A stretch of 23,334 nt of DNA from Candidatus Atribacteria bacterium (GCA_003513845.1 DOTB01000077.1:1-23334); one strand, 5' to 3'; shown: positions 1-7,365, counted from the first letter of the stretch. Translations and numbers: made by a program. The notes: a model not told the origin generated them from the letters alone.

Positions 1-108
1 GGCATTCTCCTTTTTCTTTCTTTTGTTTTATTTTTTATGGTTATATTATCCCATATTAGGTCTTTATATGCAAATAAAAGGTGCCTTTTCACACGGTCTG
101 CCGTCCCC

Positions 109-153
109 TTGACATTCTTTTTATAGTTGTCTTATTTTTAAAAATGCTATAAA
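109..153 (+). promoter_or_regulatory. Candidate promoter of the FAD oxidoreductase-surE operon
   Basis: An exact TTGACA lies at 109-114. A weak -10, TATTTT (133-138), follows at 18 nt. An alternative is the extended -10 TGCTATAAA at 145-153, which lacks a good -35. Either would start transcription shortly before the SD-like AAGGTG (180-185). The rest of 1-192 holds no gene. It carries small hairpins (AAAAGG/CCTTTT at 76-89, ACGG/CCGT at 93-104) and, at the very edge, a polypurine tract on the minus strand. Confidence 0.35.
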
Positions 154-192
154 ATTAATACGTATGAAAAAATATTTTAAAGGTGCAGTGGT

Positions 193-1593
193 ATGAATAT
201 GAAAAAGAAAGAATATGATGTTATTATCATTGGAGCAGGCCCTGCCGGTATTTTTACCGCCTTCGAGCTAACCAGAAAGAATAATTTATCTGTATTGATA
301 ATAGAAAAAGGTAAAGATATTGACCAGAGAGACTGCCCGATGAGAACTAAAAAGGGGAGCTGTTTTCATTGTTCTCCTTGCTCCTTGTTATCCGGATGGG
401 GAGGAGCCGGCGCCTTTAGCGACGGTAAATTAAATTTATCTACCGAAATCGGGGGACAGCTGGATAATTATATAGATAAAGATGAAGTTACTGAGTTAAT
501 CAAATATGTTGATGATATTTACCTTGAATTTGGAGCAAGTAAGACTGTTTTCGGCACAGATGGAGAGAAGATAGATATTATTAAAAAGGAAGCTTCTCTG
601 GCAAACCTGCAATTAATACCTACTAAAATCAGACATTTAGGGACAGAAAAATGTGTCGAAATATTAAAGGAAATGTACGAATATTTAAAAAATAAGATTA
701 CTATAAAAACTAATACCGAAGTTAAAAAATTTCTAATTGATAAAGACAGGGTGTCAGGAATTGAAACCACAAAAGGTGAAATAATTAAAGGAAAGTTCGT
801 AGTGGCTTCACCTGGAAGGGCAGGGGCTGAATGGTTGAAACAACAGGCAGATAATTTAGATATAAAAATATCTAATAACCCAGTTGATGTGGGAGTAAGA
901 GTAGAAGTCCCTGCTATAACTATGAAGCGTTTAACTGATGTTATATATGAATCAAAATTAGTGTATTATACTAAATTGTTTGATGATAGAGTTAGAACTT
1001 TTTGTATGTGCCCTTATGGCGAAGTGGTTACTGAATTTAATGATGGTATTACCTCAGTAAATGGACACAGTTATCAAGAACATCGAACTGATAATACTAA
1101 TTTTGCCTTGTTAGTAAGCACCAATTTTACTGAACCTTTTAAAGAACCGATTGACTATGGAAAGTACATTGCACATCTGGCGAATATTTTAAGTGGAGGA
1201 GTTATTGTACAACGATTAGGGGATTTAGAGTTAGGCAGGAGATCTACGCCAGACCGGCTTAGACACTCAATTGTTGTTCCGACTTTAAAAGAGGCTACTC
1301 CAGGAGACCTTAGTTTTGTTTTGCCCTATAGAATACTTTCCGGTATTTTAGAAATGATAAAAGCTATGGATAAAATTGCACCCGGGGTTTATTCTAAACA
1401 TACCCTTTTATATGGGGTAGAAGTAAAATTTTATTCTTCAAGATTAGATGTTTCAGAATCTTTAGAAACTAAAGTTACTAATCTATTTGCTGCCGGTGAT
1501 GGTGCGGGCATTACTCGTGGACTTATTCAGGCTTCCACTTCTGGGATTGTAGTAGCTCGCGAAATATTAAAAAGAAGAAATAAGGATAAATAA
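193..1593 (+). CDS. FAD-dependent NAD(P)/FAD oxidoreductase, COG2509 type
   Basis: A cytosolic flavoprotein of 466 aa. An N-terminal Rossmann dinucleotide-binding motif GAGPAG is at residues 14-19, with an acidic strand end (IIEKG, about 36-40) that would contact the ribose of FAD. The FAD-domain return motif GDGAG at 435-439 is followed by RGLIQAS. Just after the Rossmann unit is a cysteine group, C48, C57, C60 and C63 (CxxCxxC), then a Gly-rich WGGAGAFSDGK stretch. This layout is typical of the 'uncharacterised FAD-dependent dehydrogenase' family, and the cysteines could hold an Fe-S centre or metal (inference). The substrate is unknown. The ATG at 193 has an SD-like AAGGTG about 7 nt upstream. 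surE begins 3 nt after the stop, so the two are almost certainly co-transcribed. The family call is confident; the reaction is not. Confidence 0.88.
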   Translation: MNMKKKEYDVIIIGAGPAGIFTAFELTRKNNLSVLIIEKGKDIDQRDCPMRTKKGSCFHCSPCSLLSGWGGAGAFSDGKLNLSTEIGGQLDNYIDKDEVTELIKYVDDIYLEFGASKTVFGTDGEKIDIIKKEASLANLQLIPTKIRHLGTEKCVEILKEMYEYLKNKITIKTNTEVKKFLIDKDRVSGIETTKGEIIKGKFVVASPGRAGAEWLKQQADNLDIKISNNPVDVGVRVEVPAITMKRLTDVIYESKLVYYTKLFDDRVRTFCMCPYGEVVTEFNDGITSVNGHSYQEHRTDNTNFALLVSTNFTEPFKEPIDYGKYIAHLANILSGGVIVQRLGDLELGRRSTPDRLRHSIVVPTLKEATPGDLSFVLPYRILSGILEMIKAMDKIAPGVYSKHTLLYGVEVKFYSSRLDVSESLETKVTNLFAAGDGAGITRGLIQASTSGIVVAREILKRRNKDK

Positions 1594-1596
1594 AAT

Positions 1597-2367
1597 ATGA
1601 GGATACTTTTAACTAATGATGATGGGATATATTCTGAAGGAATTCAAGTTTTAAAGAAACAGTTAGAAAAAATCGCAAAAGTTACCATAATTGCTCCAGA
1701 TCGAGAAAGAAGCACTATCGGTCACGCTATGACTTTGCGTAAACCTTTAAAAATTAGCGAGGTAAAGATAAATGGTGATTTTTGGGGATTTTCCCTTGAT
1801 GGTACCCCAGTGGATTGTGTAATTGTAGGTTTGTTGGAAATTATGAAAAATAATAAGCCCGATATGGTTGTATCAGGAATCAATCGAGGACCTAATTTAG
1901 GTGATGACATTATCTATTCTGGAACAGTTTCTGCAGCTATGGAAGGGGCGATGAGAAATGTCCCTTCTCTGGCCGTTTCCATTGCAGCTTATGAAAATTT
2001 TAAATTCAAATCTGCAGCACTAGTTACCAAAAATATAGTTTCTCATTTGATAAAGAATAGTTTACCCAGTAATCTAATATTAAATATCAATGTTCCTAAT
2101 ATTGATTATGATAAAATAAAAGGAATTGTAGTAACCAGGCATGGGAAAAGAGTATATCAAGATGAAATAAAGATAATACATGATCCCCAGGGCAATACTC
2201 ATTATTGGTTAGGAGGGGATTTGCCAGAAGGGAAGATTGAACCTGATACCGATTTTGAGGCGATCTATCACCATAAAGTGTCTATAACTCCTCTTTCTTT
2301 GGATTTAACTAATTATCATAATATGCTTGAAGTTAAAGATTGGGTGAAAAAATGGTATCTTAAATAG
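1597..2367 (+). CDS. surE: 5'/3'-nucleotidase SurE
   Basis: SurE is a metal-dependent phosphatase that removes phosphate from nucleoside 5'- and 3'-monophosphates, and in some species from short polyphosphate. It acts in the cytosol in stationary-phase and stress survival. The 256-aa length is normal. The metal-binding residues known for the family are visible: N7-D8-D9-G10 at the N-terminus, S39 (RERST), and N96 in SGINRGPN, followed by LGDDIIYSGTVSAAMEG. AAGGAT in the last codons of the preceding gene serves as SD. In many bacteria surE is adjacent to pcm, as here, with one small gene between them. That linkage supports both calls. Confidence 0.96.
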   Translation: MRILLTNDDGIYSEGIQVLKKQLEKIAKVTIIAPDRERSTIGHAMTLRKPLKISEVKINGDFWGFSLDGTPVDCVIVGLLEIMKNNKPDMVVSGINRGPNLGDDIIYSGTVSAAMEGAMRNVPSLAVSIAAYENFKFKSAALVTKNIVSHLIKNSLPSNLILNINVPNIDYDKIKGIVVTRHGKRVYQDEIKIIHDPQGNTHYWLGGDLPEGKIEPDTDFEAIYHHKVSITPLSLDLTNYHNMLEVKDWVKKWYLK

Positions 2368-2396
2368 AAAAATTACCAATTGGAGCAACTAAACAG

Positions 2397-2612
2397 ATGA
2401 ATGAACAGATATATTTAATTTTAATATTAATCTTTATAATCATAGTACTTTCCAGATTTATTGTCCGGCTTTATAGTATCAATCATCCGAGAGTCAGAAG
2501 TGCAATTTTTTATTTTAGGATGTTGTTAGGCTTCTTAATTGCAATGACTATCTATATTATAATCGAAGTAATCAGGGGACATAATGCTTTAGAAAGATTT
2601 TATGGTGGTTAA
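2397..2612 (+). CDS. Small two-TM membrane protein, unknown function
   Basis: A 71-aa protein that I do not recognise. Residues about 4-22 (LILILIFIIIVL) and 40-62 form two hydrophobic helices. They are joined by a basic loop (RLYSINHPRVRS) that should lie in the cytoplasm by the positive-inside rule. The C-terminus is short and polar. A GGAG at 2382-2385 stands 11 nt before the ATG. The gene lies between surE and pcm with gaps of about 30 and 50 nt, so it is probably part of the same operon. It is short enough to be spurious, but the SD, the fit in the gap and the clean two-helix pattern favour a real gene. Confidence 0.6.
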   Translation: MNEQIYLILILIFIIIVLSRFIVRLYSINHPRVRSAIFYFRMLLGFLIAMTIYIIIEVIRGHNALERFYGG

Positions 2613-2660
2613 GGGATAAATAAATAAGGTATAAATCAATGGTAAATGAAGTGATTTTTT

Positions 2661-3299
2661 ATGGATTTCCAAAAAGCACGAGAGGAAATGATAAAATACC
2701 AAATAAAGGGTAGAGGTATTAAAGACGAAAGAGTTCTCTGGGCAATGAGTATCGTCCCTCGGGAAAAATTTGTTTTAAAAGAAAATGAAGAAGAGGCCTA
2801 TATGGATTCTCCCTTGCCCATAGGTATGGGACAGACTATTTCACAACCTTATATGGTTGCTTTAATGACTGAATGCTTGTCTCTTAAAGGGCCAGAGCGG
2901 GTTTTAGAAGTGGGTACCGGTTCAGGTTATCAGGCTGCAATTTTGTCTAAACTGGCCAAAGAGGTTTATACTATTGAACGCTTTAAGATTTTAGCAGAGA
3001 GAGCGGAAAGAATATTTAAAAAATTGGGAATAAAGAATATCAAAGTGGTAGTAGGGGATGGTACCAATGGCTTAAAAGAATATTCTCCTTATGATGGCAT
3101 TATAGTTACTGCAGGGGCTCCGGAAATACCAAAGACCTTAGTGGACCAATTAAAAGAGAATGGGAGAATAGTAATACCAGTAGGTAATTCTTTTTCTCAA
3201 GACCTTTTACAGGGAATTAAAGTAAAAGGAAAATTAAAGATACGGAATTTTGGTGGATGTGTTTTTGTGCCACTGGTAGGTAAATATGGTTGGCAGTAG
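2661..3299 (+). CDS. pcm: Protein-L-isoaspartate O-methyltransferase
   Basis: Pcm (EC 2.1.1.77) methylates L-isoaspartyl residues with S-adenosylmethionine, starting repair of aged proteins in the cytosol. At 212 aa it has the normal length. The family signature is clear: PLPIGMGQTISQP at about 51-63 (substrate binding) and SAM motif I, VLEVGTGSGY, at 81-90. An acidic motif ends in IER, followed by GDG and the IIVTAGAPEIP region. The SD is weak (GAAGTGA) but the start matches the family N-terminus. It follows surE and a small membrane gene. The tRNA-Gly gene converges on its 3' end 10 nt downstream, leaving little room for a separate terminator. Confidence 0.96.
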   Translation: MDFQKAREEMIKYQIKGRGIKDERVLWAMSIVPREKFVLKENEEEAYMDSPLPIGMGQTISQPYMVALMTECLSLKGPERVLEVGTGSGYQAAILSKLAKEVYTIERFKILAERAERIFKKLGIKNIKVVVGDGTNGLKEYSPYDGIIVTAGAPEIPKTLVDQLKENGRIVIPVGNSFSQDLLQGIKVKGKLKIRNFGGCVFVPLVGKYGWQ

Positions 3300-3309
3300 A
3301 TAAAAAACA

Positions 3310-3385
3310 TGGAGCGGGAAACGGGGCTCGAACCCGCGACCTTTGGCTTGGGAAGCCAACGCTCTACCACCTGAGCTATTCCCGC
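3310..3385 (-). tRNA. tRNA-Gly (anticodon CCC)
   Basis: Read on the minus strand, the sequence folds as a complete cloverleaf. The acceptor stem is GCGGGAA/TTCCCGC. The D-arm is GCTC/GAGC. The anticodon stem TTGGC/GCCAA closes loop TTCCCAA, giving CCC, which reads GGG glycine codons. The T-arm is GCGGG-TTCGAAC-CCCGT with one G.U pair. The discriminator base is U and the CCA end is encoded (3312-3310), so no CCA addition is needed for maturation. The gene is convergent with pcm and divergent from the VanW gene. I saw no convincing minus-strand promoter box just upstream. Confidence 0.97.
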
Positions 3386-3455
3386 TTAATGAGCAGCAGT
3401 TATTTAAATTAATCGCCTGTAAATAGTTATTAGCAGGGGTCATATTTTATTCGAA

Positions 3456-3484
3456 TTGATTATCTATTCCGATACGATTAAAAT
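3456..3484 (+). promoter_or_regulatory. Candidate promoter for the VanW gene
   Basis: TTGATT (3456-3461) and TAAAAT (3479-3484) are separated by 17 nt. That is a plausible sigma70-type pair matching the consensus at 4/6 and 5/6. It would give a leader of about 225 nt containing the heptamer repeats and the palindrome. The pair overlaps sequence shared with another intergenic repeat, so the match could be incidental. Confidence 0.35.
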
Positions 3485-3540
3485 ATTTGCTTGAGATATT
3501 ATACCTAAATATTAATAAATTATCAATACTTATAATAAAA

Positions 3541-3561
3541 GTATCGCGTATCGCGTATCGC
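3541..3561. repeat. Three tandem GTATCGC heptamers
   Basis: GTATCGC occurs three times head to tail, followed by GTG. It lies in a non-coding gap. The unit length of 7 is a multiple of neither 3 nor 10. Looser versions of the same letters (GTATTGCGTAT) occur near 5090-5100. Function unknown. Confidence 0.8.
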
Positions 3562-3588
3562 GTGAAAAAATTAGAATTCAGTGGTAAG

Positions 3589-3613
3589 GTAGGGGCACGA
3601 TGCATCGTGCCCA
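3589..3613. repeat. Palindromic repeat, copy A (GTAGGGGC...GCCCA)
   Basis: A perfect 20-bp palindrome with arms GGGCACGATG (3593-3602) and CATCGTGCCC (3603-3612). The whole 25-nt block from GTAG to CCCA is identical to the block at 9751-9775. It is flanked by unrelated AT-rich DNA. Such small GTAGGGGC-type palindromes look like dispersed REP- or MITE-like elements (inference). Confidence 0.85.
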
Positions 3614-3716
3614 CAGATGATGGAGAAAAAGAAGAAAGGCTTACATTAAGCTTACACCAAGACAATGAAAATATGTAAGAAATAAGAAATGATAAAAATA
3701 GAAGGAGTGTAAATTA

Positions 3717-5081
3717 TTGAAATATTATTCGCAGAAGAGAAGAAACAATAAAAATAAGGTAAGAAAATTTTTTTCGTTTTTAATAATATTAATAATTGTG
3801 GTTAGTTTATTTGAAGGCATTGATTTATACATAAATAGAAATAAGATATTTCCTGGGGTATCAGCCTTTGGGATTCAATTAGGTGGGCTAAATAAAGAAG
3901 AAGTCAAGAAGACTCTTCAACCAATTGTCTTAAAGATAACTGATTCTCCACGGGTATTAATATTTGAAGAGGAAAAAATAAAGATTGTTCCTAAGGATGA
4001 TTTAGATGCTTCTATTGATTTATCTCAAACAGTTAATGAACTATATAGAATTGCTCGCAGTGGTAATATTTTTAAACGGATAAAAGAAAGAATTGCAGTC
4101 TGGAGAAAGGGTTATGAAGTATCTTTTCAAGCTGAATTTAATTCCCAAAAATTAAAAGATTTACAGAACAAAGTAAGTTCTTTAATAAATCGTATACCCT
4201 GTGATGCTTATTTAGAAAATAATCGTATTGTTGAAAGCAGGGCAGGGGTAAAACTTAATTTAGAGGAGTTTGATAAAGCAATTTTAGAAACTTTAAGTTG
4301 TTGGGACGAAAATAAATATCTTATAAGTATTCCTGTTATAACTATTCCTCCTCAATACACTACTCAAGACCTATTAAAAAAATTGGGTATTTTTCAAGAA
4401 TTAGGGGCATATTCTACTTCTCTAAAGAATAAAGAAGAAAATACTATTTATAATATAAAATTAGCTTCTGAGATGATAAACGGTAGATTAGTAAAGCCAC
4501 AAGAAGTTTTTTCTTTTAATGAATACGTAGGTCCAGCTGAAAAAGAAGATGGTTATAAAGAAAGTACTATAATTGCTAATGGAAGATTTGAAAATGGTTA
4601 TGGTGGAGGAGTTTGTCAGGTATCAAGCACTCTATATAATGCAGCACTTTTAGCCAATTTACCAATTGTGGAGAGGTATAACCACTCAATATATGGAGAT
4701 GCTACCAGATATGTCCCTTTGGGTAGAGATGCTGCTATATTTTTTGGATATAAAGACTTAAGATTTAAGAATAATTTAGATAATGAGATAGTTATTTTTG
4801 CAAAGGTTTTAGGGGATGTGCTGCAGGTAAATATCTTTGGCCAATACTCAGATAAACCCGAAATAGAAATTATTAGTAAAGATGAGAAGGTTATTGACTA
4901 TCAGATAATTAGAGAAAAAGACCCTGGATTAGAAGCTAACCAGGAAATAGTGGTACAAGAAGGGGTGCCTGGTTATAAAGTTAAAACTTACCGCATTATT
5001 CGAAAAAATGGAGAAGAGAAGATAGAATTATTATCGGATGATACTTATAAAAGTGTTCCGATGATAATTAAGGAAAATTAG
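3717..5081 (+). CDS. VanW family protein with G5-like tail
   Basis: A 454-aa envelope protein. A basic N-terminus precedes one TM/signal-anchor segment at about 18-38, so the bulk should be extracytoplasmic. Residues about 50-190 resemble the YoaR-type putative peptidoglycan-binding domain. The VanW domain spans about 237-376, recognised by NGRLVKPQEVFSFNEYVGP, GGGVCQVSSTLYNAAL and RYNHS. Residues 385-450 look like a G5 domain, usual in this family and thought to bind cell-wall sugars. Molecular function is not established; VanW is an accessory gene in some vancomycin-resistance clusters, but this architecture is a general cell-wall protein and does not imply resistance. The start is TTG, supported by GAAGGAG 9 nt upstream. 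No in-frame ATG gives a better N-terminus. Confidence 0.9.
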   Translation: MKYYSQKRRNNKNKVRKFFSFLIILIIVVSLFEGIDLYINRNKIFPGVSAFGIQLGGLNKEEVKKTLQPIVLKITDSPRVLIFEEEKIKIVPKDDLDASIDLSQTVNELYRIARSGNIFKRIKERIAVWRKGYEVSFQAEFNSQKLKDLQNKVSSLINRIPCDAYLENNRIVESRAGVKLNLEEFDKAILETLSCWDENKYLISIPVITIPPQYTTQDLLKKLGIFQELGAYSTSLKNKEENTIYNIKLASEMINGRLVKPQEVFSFNEYVGPAEKEDGYKESTIIANGRFENGYGGGVCQVSSTLYNAALLANLPIVERYNHSIYGDATRYVPLGRDAAIFFGYKDLRFKNNLDNEIVIFAKVLGDVLQVNIFGQYSDKPEIEIISKDEKVIDYQIIREKDPGLEANQEIVVQEGVPGYKVKTYRIIRKNGEEKIELLSDDTYKSVPMIIKEN

Positions 5082-5120
5082 CTTAATTAGTATTGCGTAT
5101 AAAGATACGGCTATTAAATT

Positions 5121-5930
5121 ATGAAAATATTTAAGTTGTTATCAAGGAAATATTTTTTAAAAATAATATTTACAGCATTTATATTAGTATTTATTTGTTT
5201 GCCTCAGATTGCCTTACCTCAGACAACCTCTGTTGAATATATTTGTGCAGAAACAGATTATGAAACCCCTGTCTATAAATTTCAAACCGATTATAAAAAA
5301 CCGACTGTAATGATTATAGCCGGAACACATGGTAATGAAATAGCTGGCATTAAAGCTACCCAATATTTAAAAGATAATATTGAAATTGAAAGAGGAACTT
5401 TAATAATAATACCAAAAGCAAATATTTTGGCTTGCGAAAAAAGTGTAAGAAATTTCCCTCCAGATATTAATCTAAATAGAGTTTATCCCGGAAACGCTGA
5501 AGGGAATGAGATAGAAAGATTAGCTTACGAAATATTTAATCTAGCAAAAAAATATAATATTGATTTACTTGTTGATTTACATGAATCGATAGAGTTTTAT
5601 AAAAATAATCCCAAAAATTATGGGCAAACTCTTGTTATAGATTCCAACGATGATTATTTATTTAATTTAAGTTCTTCTATTGTAGAAGAGATGAATCAAG
5701 AAATCCTTGACTCCAATAATAAGTATCAGGTTTTAGTGAAGCCTGTAGAAGGAAGTGCTGCATACAGTGCCTATCATCAACTCAATATTCCCGCATTAAC
5801 CTTTGAGACCTGCAGAAAATTGCCATTATCTTTTCGGATAGAAGAACATATTAAATTGGTGAAACTAATATTGTTTAGGTGGAATATGATTACAGTTAGA
5901 GAGATAAATTACTTAAAAAAGGGCGGATGA
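5121..5930 (+). CDS. Secreted M14/AspA-like zinc carboxypeptidase or deacylase
   Basis: A 269-aa protein with a signal peptide at about 1-34 (hydrophobic 14-31, ending LPQ), so probably exported. The core has the succinylglutamate desuccinylase/aspartoacylase-like fold signature. The zinc motif GTHGNE contains H70 and E73. DINLNR at 115-120 is the substrate-binding Asn-Arg region, DLHE at 151-155 supplies the third ligand H154, and E229 in LTFET is the likely general base. The closest named group is the succinylglutamate desuccinylase/AstE-like or M99-type peptidases. Export and position next to VanW suggest action on cell-wall peptide (inference). No clear SD precedes the ATG. The last codons (KKGG-stop) lie inside the inverted repeat that ends transcription of the opposing gene. 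Confidence 0.8.
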   Translation: MKIFKLLSRKYFLKIIFTAFILVFICLPQIALPQTTSVEYICAETDYETPVYKFQTDYKKPTVMIIAGTHGNEIAGIKATQYLKDNIEIERGTLIIIPKANILACEKSVRNFPPDINLNRVYPGNAEGNEIERLAYEIFNLAKKYNIDLLVDLHESIEFYKNNPKNYGQTLVIDSNDDYLFNLSSSIVEEMNQEILDSNNKYQVLVKPVEGSAAYSAYHQLNIPALTFETCRKLPLSFRIEEHIKLVKLILFRWNMITVREINYLKKGG

Positions 5931-5938
5931 ATCCGCCC
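5915..5938 (-). terminator. Intrinsic terminator of the PpiC foldase gene
   Basis: On the minus strand the stem GGGCGGAT / ATCCGCCC with a 2-base centre is followed at once by six T (plus-strand A at 5915-5920). This is a textbook intrinsic terminator about 58 nt after the foldase stop. On the plus strand there is no T-run, so it should not stop the converging peptidase gene. The stem overlaps that gene's last codons and TGA. Read on the minus strand, the preceding bases are TGTAGAGGGC, close to the GTAGGGGC head of the palindromic repeats. Confidence 0.85.
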
Positions 5939-5995
5939 TCTACAGGAAATAAAAAAAGTAACAAAGAACTGCCCACTGAGATGGCAACACACACA

Positions 5996-7090
5996 TTAAT
6001 TGTTATTTGAAGTATCTTCTTTAGTCTCCTCAGTATCATCTGTTTCTTTCAAAGTTGTTTCATCTGGAGAGCTGGAAACTTGGTTATCTTCTTGAGAAGA
6101 TTCAGAGAGTAGGTTTTCGCTTTCAAAATCGTAATTTATAATAATATCAGCCTGTTCATTTAACTGGGCGATTAAGTTGGATATGGCTTCACTTTCCTTT
6201 TGATATTTTAAGATGTTGTTTATTCGTTCTTTTACTTCTTCAAAAGTAGGGTTATATGCTTCTTTTTTCTCTTCACATTTTATAATATGATACCCAAATT
6301 CGGTCTTTACTACTCCACTAATTTCACCGGGTTCTAAAGAAAAGGCGACATCTTCAAATTCTTTAACCATTTGGCCTTTAGAAAAAAATCCCAGGTCTCC
6401 GCCATTGGAGGCAGATGGACAGATTGATTTTTCCTTGGCTAATTCAGCAAAATCAATTATACCTTCTTTTAATTGCTGGAGAATATTGTTTGCTTCTTTT
6501 TCTGTTTCTACCAGTATATGGCGGGCACGGACTTTTTCTGGCTCAAAAAAACTTTCTTTGTTTTCATCATAATAGGACGATAGTTCATCTTCGGTAATAA
6601 TAATTTTATTTTTTGCCTGATTTAAAATATAATTTATCATAAGATTATTTTTTATTTCATCTCTAAGTTGAGTTAAGGTCAAATTATTTACTCTCAAAGC
6701 TTCATTAAATTCTTCAGGAGAAGAGAAATTTTCTTTTATTTTATCTACCTCTGAATCAATGTCATCTTTGGAAATTTTAACCTTTTCTTTTTTAGCTTGT
6801 TGTAATAATAATTCTGCATTAATTATTTGTTTAAGGACGTTATTTTTCAGCATATTAATGGTAGATTGATCCATACTTGAGAGAGTTTGGTTATCATATC
6901 TTGATATTACATTTTGGAAAGTAGATTGCCATTGATTGTAACTAATTCCTACACCATTTACTTCTGCGATATAAAATTTTCTTGGCTGGGAACTCCTATA
7001 TTGACCCAAACCATAAAAAATAGATATACCAAAAAAGGCCACTACTATGATTAAAACAATTTTCATCTTTTTTCTTAATAATTGCATCAT
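5996..7090 (-). CDS. Membrane-anchored SurA/PpiC-type peptidyl-prolyl isomerase
   Basis: A 364-aa foldase that catalyses cis-trans isomerisation of prolyl bonds in exported proteins. There is one N-terminal TM segment (10-28) without a lipobox, so it is anchored like PpiD rather than lipidated like PrsA. Residues about 40-160 form the SurA_N-type chaperone domain, including VNGVGIS and the INAELLLQQAKK helix. Residues about 187-273 are a complete parvulin/PpiC domain: RARHILVET, then NGGDLGFFSKGQMVKEFEDVAF, then TEFGYHIIKCEE. After 315 the chain is an acidic Ser/Thr/Glu-rich tail with no predicted fold. It is the only minus-strand protein gene here and forms its own unit with a promoter and terminator. 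A GGAG lies 14 nt before the ATG, rather far; an in-frame TAA just upstream excludes an earlier start. Confidence 0.92.
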   Translation of the reverse strand: MMQLLRKKMKIVLIIVVAFFGISIFYGLGQYRSSQPRKFYIAEVNGVGISYNQWQSTFQNVISRYDNQTLSSMDQSTINMLKNNVLKQIINAELLLQQAKKEKVKISKDDIDSEVDKIKENFSSPEEFNEALRVNNLTLTQLRDEIKNNLMINYILNQAKNKIIITEDELSSYYDENKESFFEPEKVRARHILVETEKEANNILQQLKEGIIDFAELAKEKSICPSASNGGDLGFFSKGQMVKEFEDVAFSLEPGEISGVVKTEFGYHIIKCEEKKEAYNPTFEEVKERINNILKYQKESEAISNLIAQLNEQADIIINYDFESENLLSESSQEDNQVSSSPDETTLKETDDTEETKEDTSNNN

Positions 7091-7127
7091 AATTTATCTA
7101 AAATCTCCTTTTGATTTAGTTGTATAT

Positions 7128-7156
7128 AATATAATATCATATATATGTTTTGTCAA
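7128..7156 (-). promoter_or_regulatory. Promoter of the PpiC foldase gene
   Basis: On the minus strand an exact TTGACA (7156-7151) and TATATT (7133-7128) are separated by 17 nt. Transcription would start near 7121, giving a leader of about 30 nt that includes AAGGAG. It is the best -35/-10 pair on that strand and fits the monocistronic arrangement. Confidence 0.65.
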
Positions 7157-7198
7157 ATGTTTACTCCCTAATCCTGGTCTTTTGAATAAGATATAAAG

Positions 7199-7214
7199 GC
7201 ACGATGTATCGTGC
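7199..7214. repeat. Degenerate short palindrome, copy B
   Basis: GCACGAT-GT-ATCGTGC has seven-base arms matching the core of the perfect palindromes at 3593-3612 and 9755-9774, but has lost the outer GG/CC and the central symmetry. It lies between the divergent foldase and rpsU promoters. It is probably a decayed copy of the same element. Confidence 0.65.
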
Positions 7215-7250
7215 TCTTTTCTTTACGAGATAAGAGAGAGATAAAAAGAT

Positions 7251-7281
7251 TTGACATATTCCAAAGTTAATATAATAATAT
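7251..7281 (+). promoter_or_regulatory. Candidate upstream promoter P2 of the rpsU operon
   Basis: An exact TTGACA at 7251-7256 is followed by a very AT-rich block TATAATAATAT (7271-7281). A -10 such as TAATAA would sit at 16 nt spacing (7273-7278). It would create a leader of about 210 nt before rpsU. Less well supported than the pair at 7337-7365. Confidence 0.4.
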
Positions 7282-7336
7282 AGGAGTTCTAATTATAATT
7301 TTTTGATCATATAAAATTTTAGTAGAAGTTCATTTG

Positions 7337-7365
7337 TTGAAAATTTTATAGTAGTATTATATAAT
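7337..7365 (+). promoter_or_regulatory. Main candidate promoter of the rpsU-yqeY operon
   Basis: TTGAAA (7337-7342), a 17-nt spacer, then a perfect TATAAT (7360-7365). The predicted start near 7372 leaves a leader of about 125 nt that contains the hairpin at 7403-7462. Strong match, correct orientation and distance. Confidence 0.65.

Larger units (their letters stand above)
3386..3716. other. Repeat-rich gene-free stretch between tRNA-Gly and the VanW gene
   Basis: About 330 bases without a credible gene. It contains, in order: the upstream side of the minus-strand tRNA, a copy of GATTATCTATTCCG (3458-3471) that recurs at 9806-9819, a candidate + promoter (3456-3484), three tandem heptamers (3541-3561), a perfect 20-bp palindrome (3593-3612), and an SD (GAAGGAG, 3701-3707). 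Short open frames on both strands run through the palindrome and encode repeat-derived peptides with no family features. Confidence 0.6.

Noticed and set aside
1..13. Possible start of a divergent minus-strand gene (ATG at 5-3 after AAAGGAGA)
   Set aside because: The SD-like run is only one base from the ATG and two bases of the next codon are visible. A divergent gene just outside the window is plausible but cannot be supported.
3541..3561. Tandem heptamers as a CRISPR array
   Set aside because: Units are 7 nt with no spacers, and no cas genes are present.
3447..3678. Overlapping 63-72 aa open frames on both strands
   Set aside because: They run through the palindrome and heptamer repeats, have no SD or family features, and encode peptides dictated by the repeat.
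3717..5081. VanW gene as evidence of glycopeptide resistance
   Set aside because: No vanA/B-type ligase, vanH, vanX or vanS/R genes are nearby, and VanW-domain proteins of this architecture are common in susceptible bacteria.
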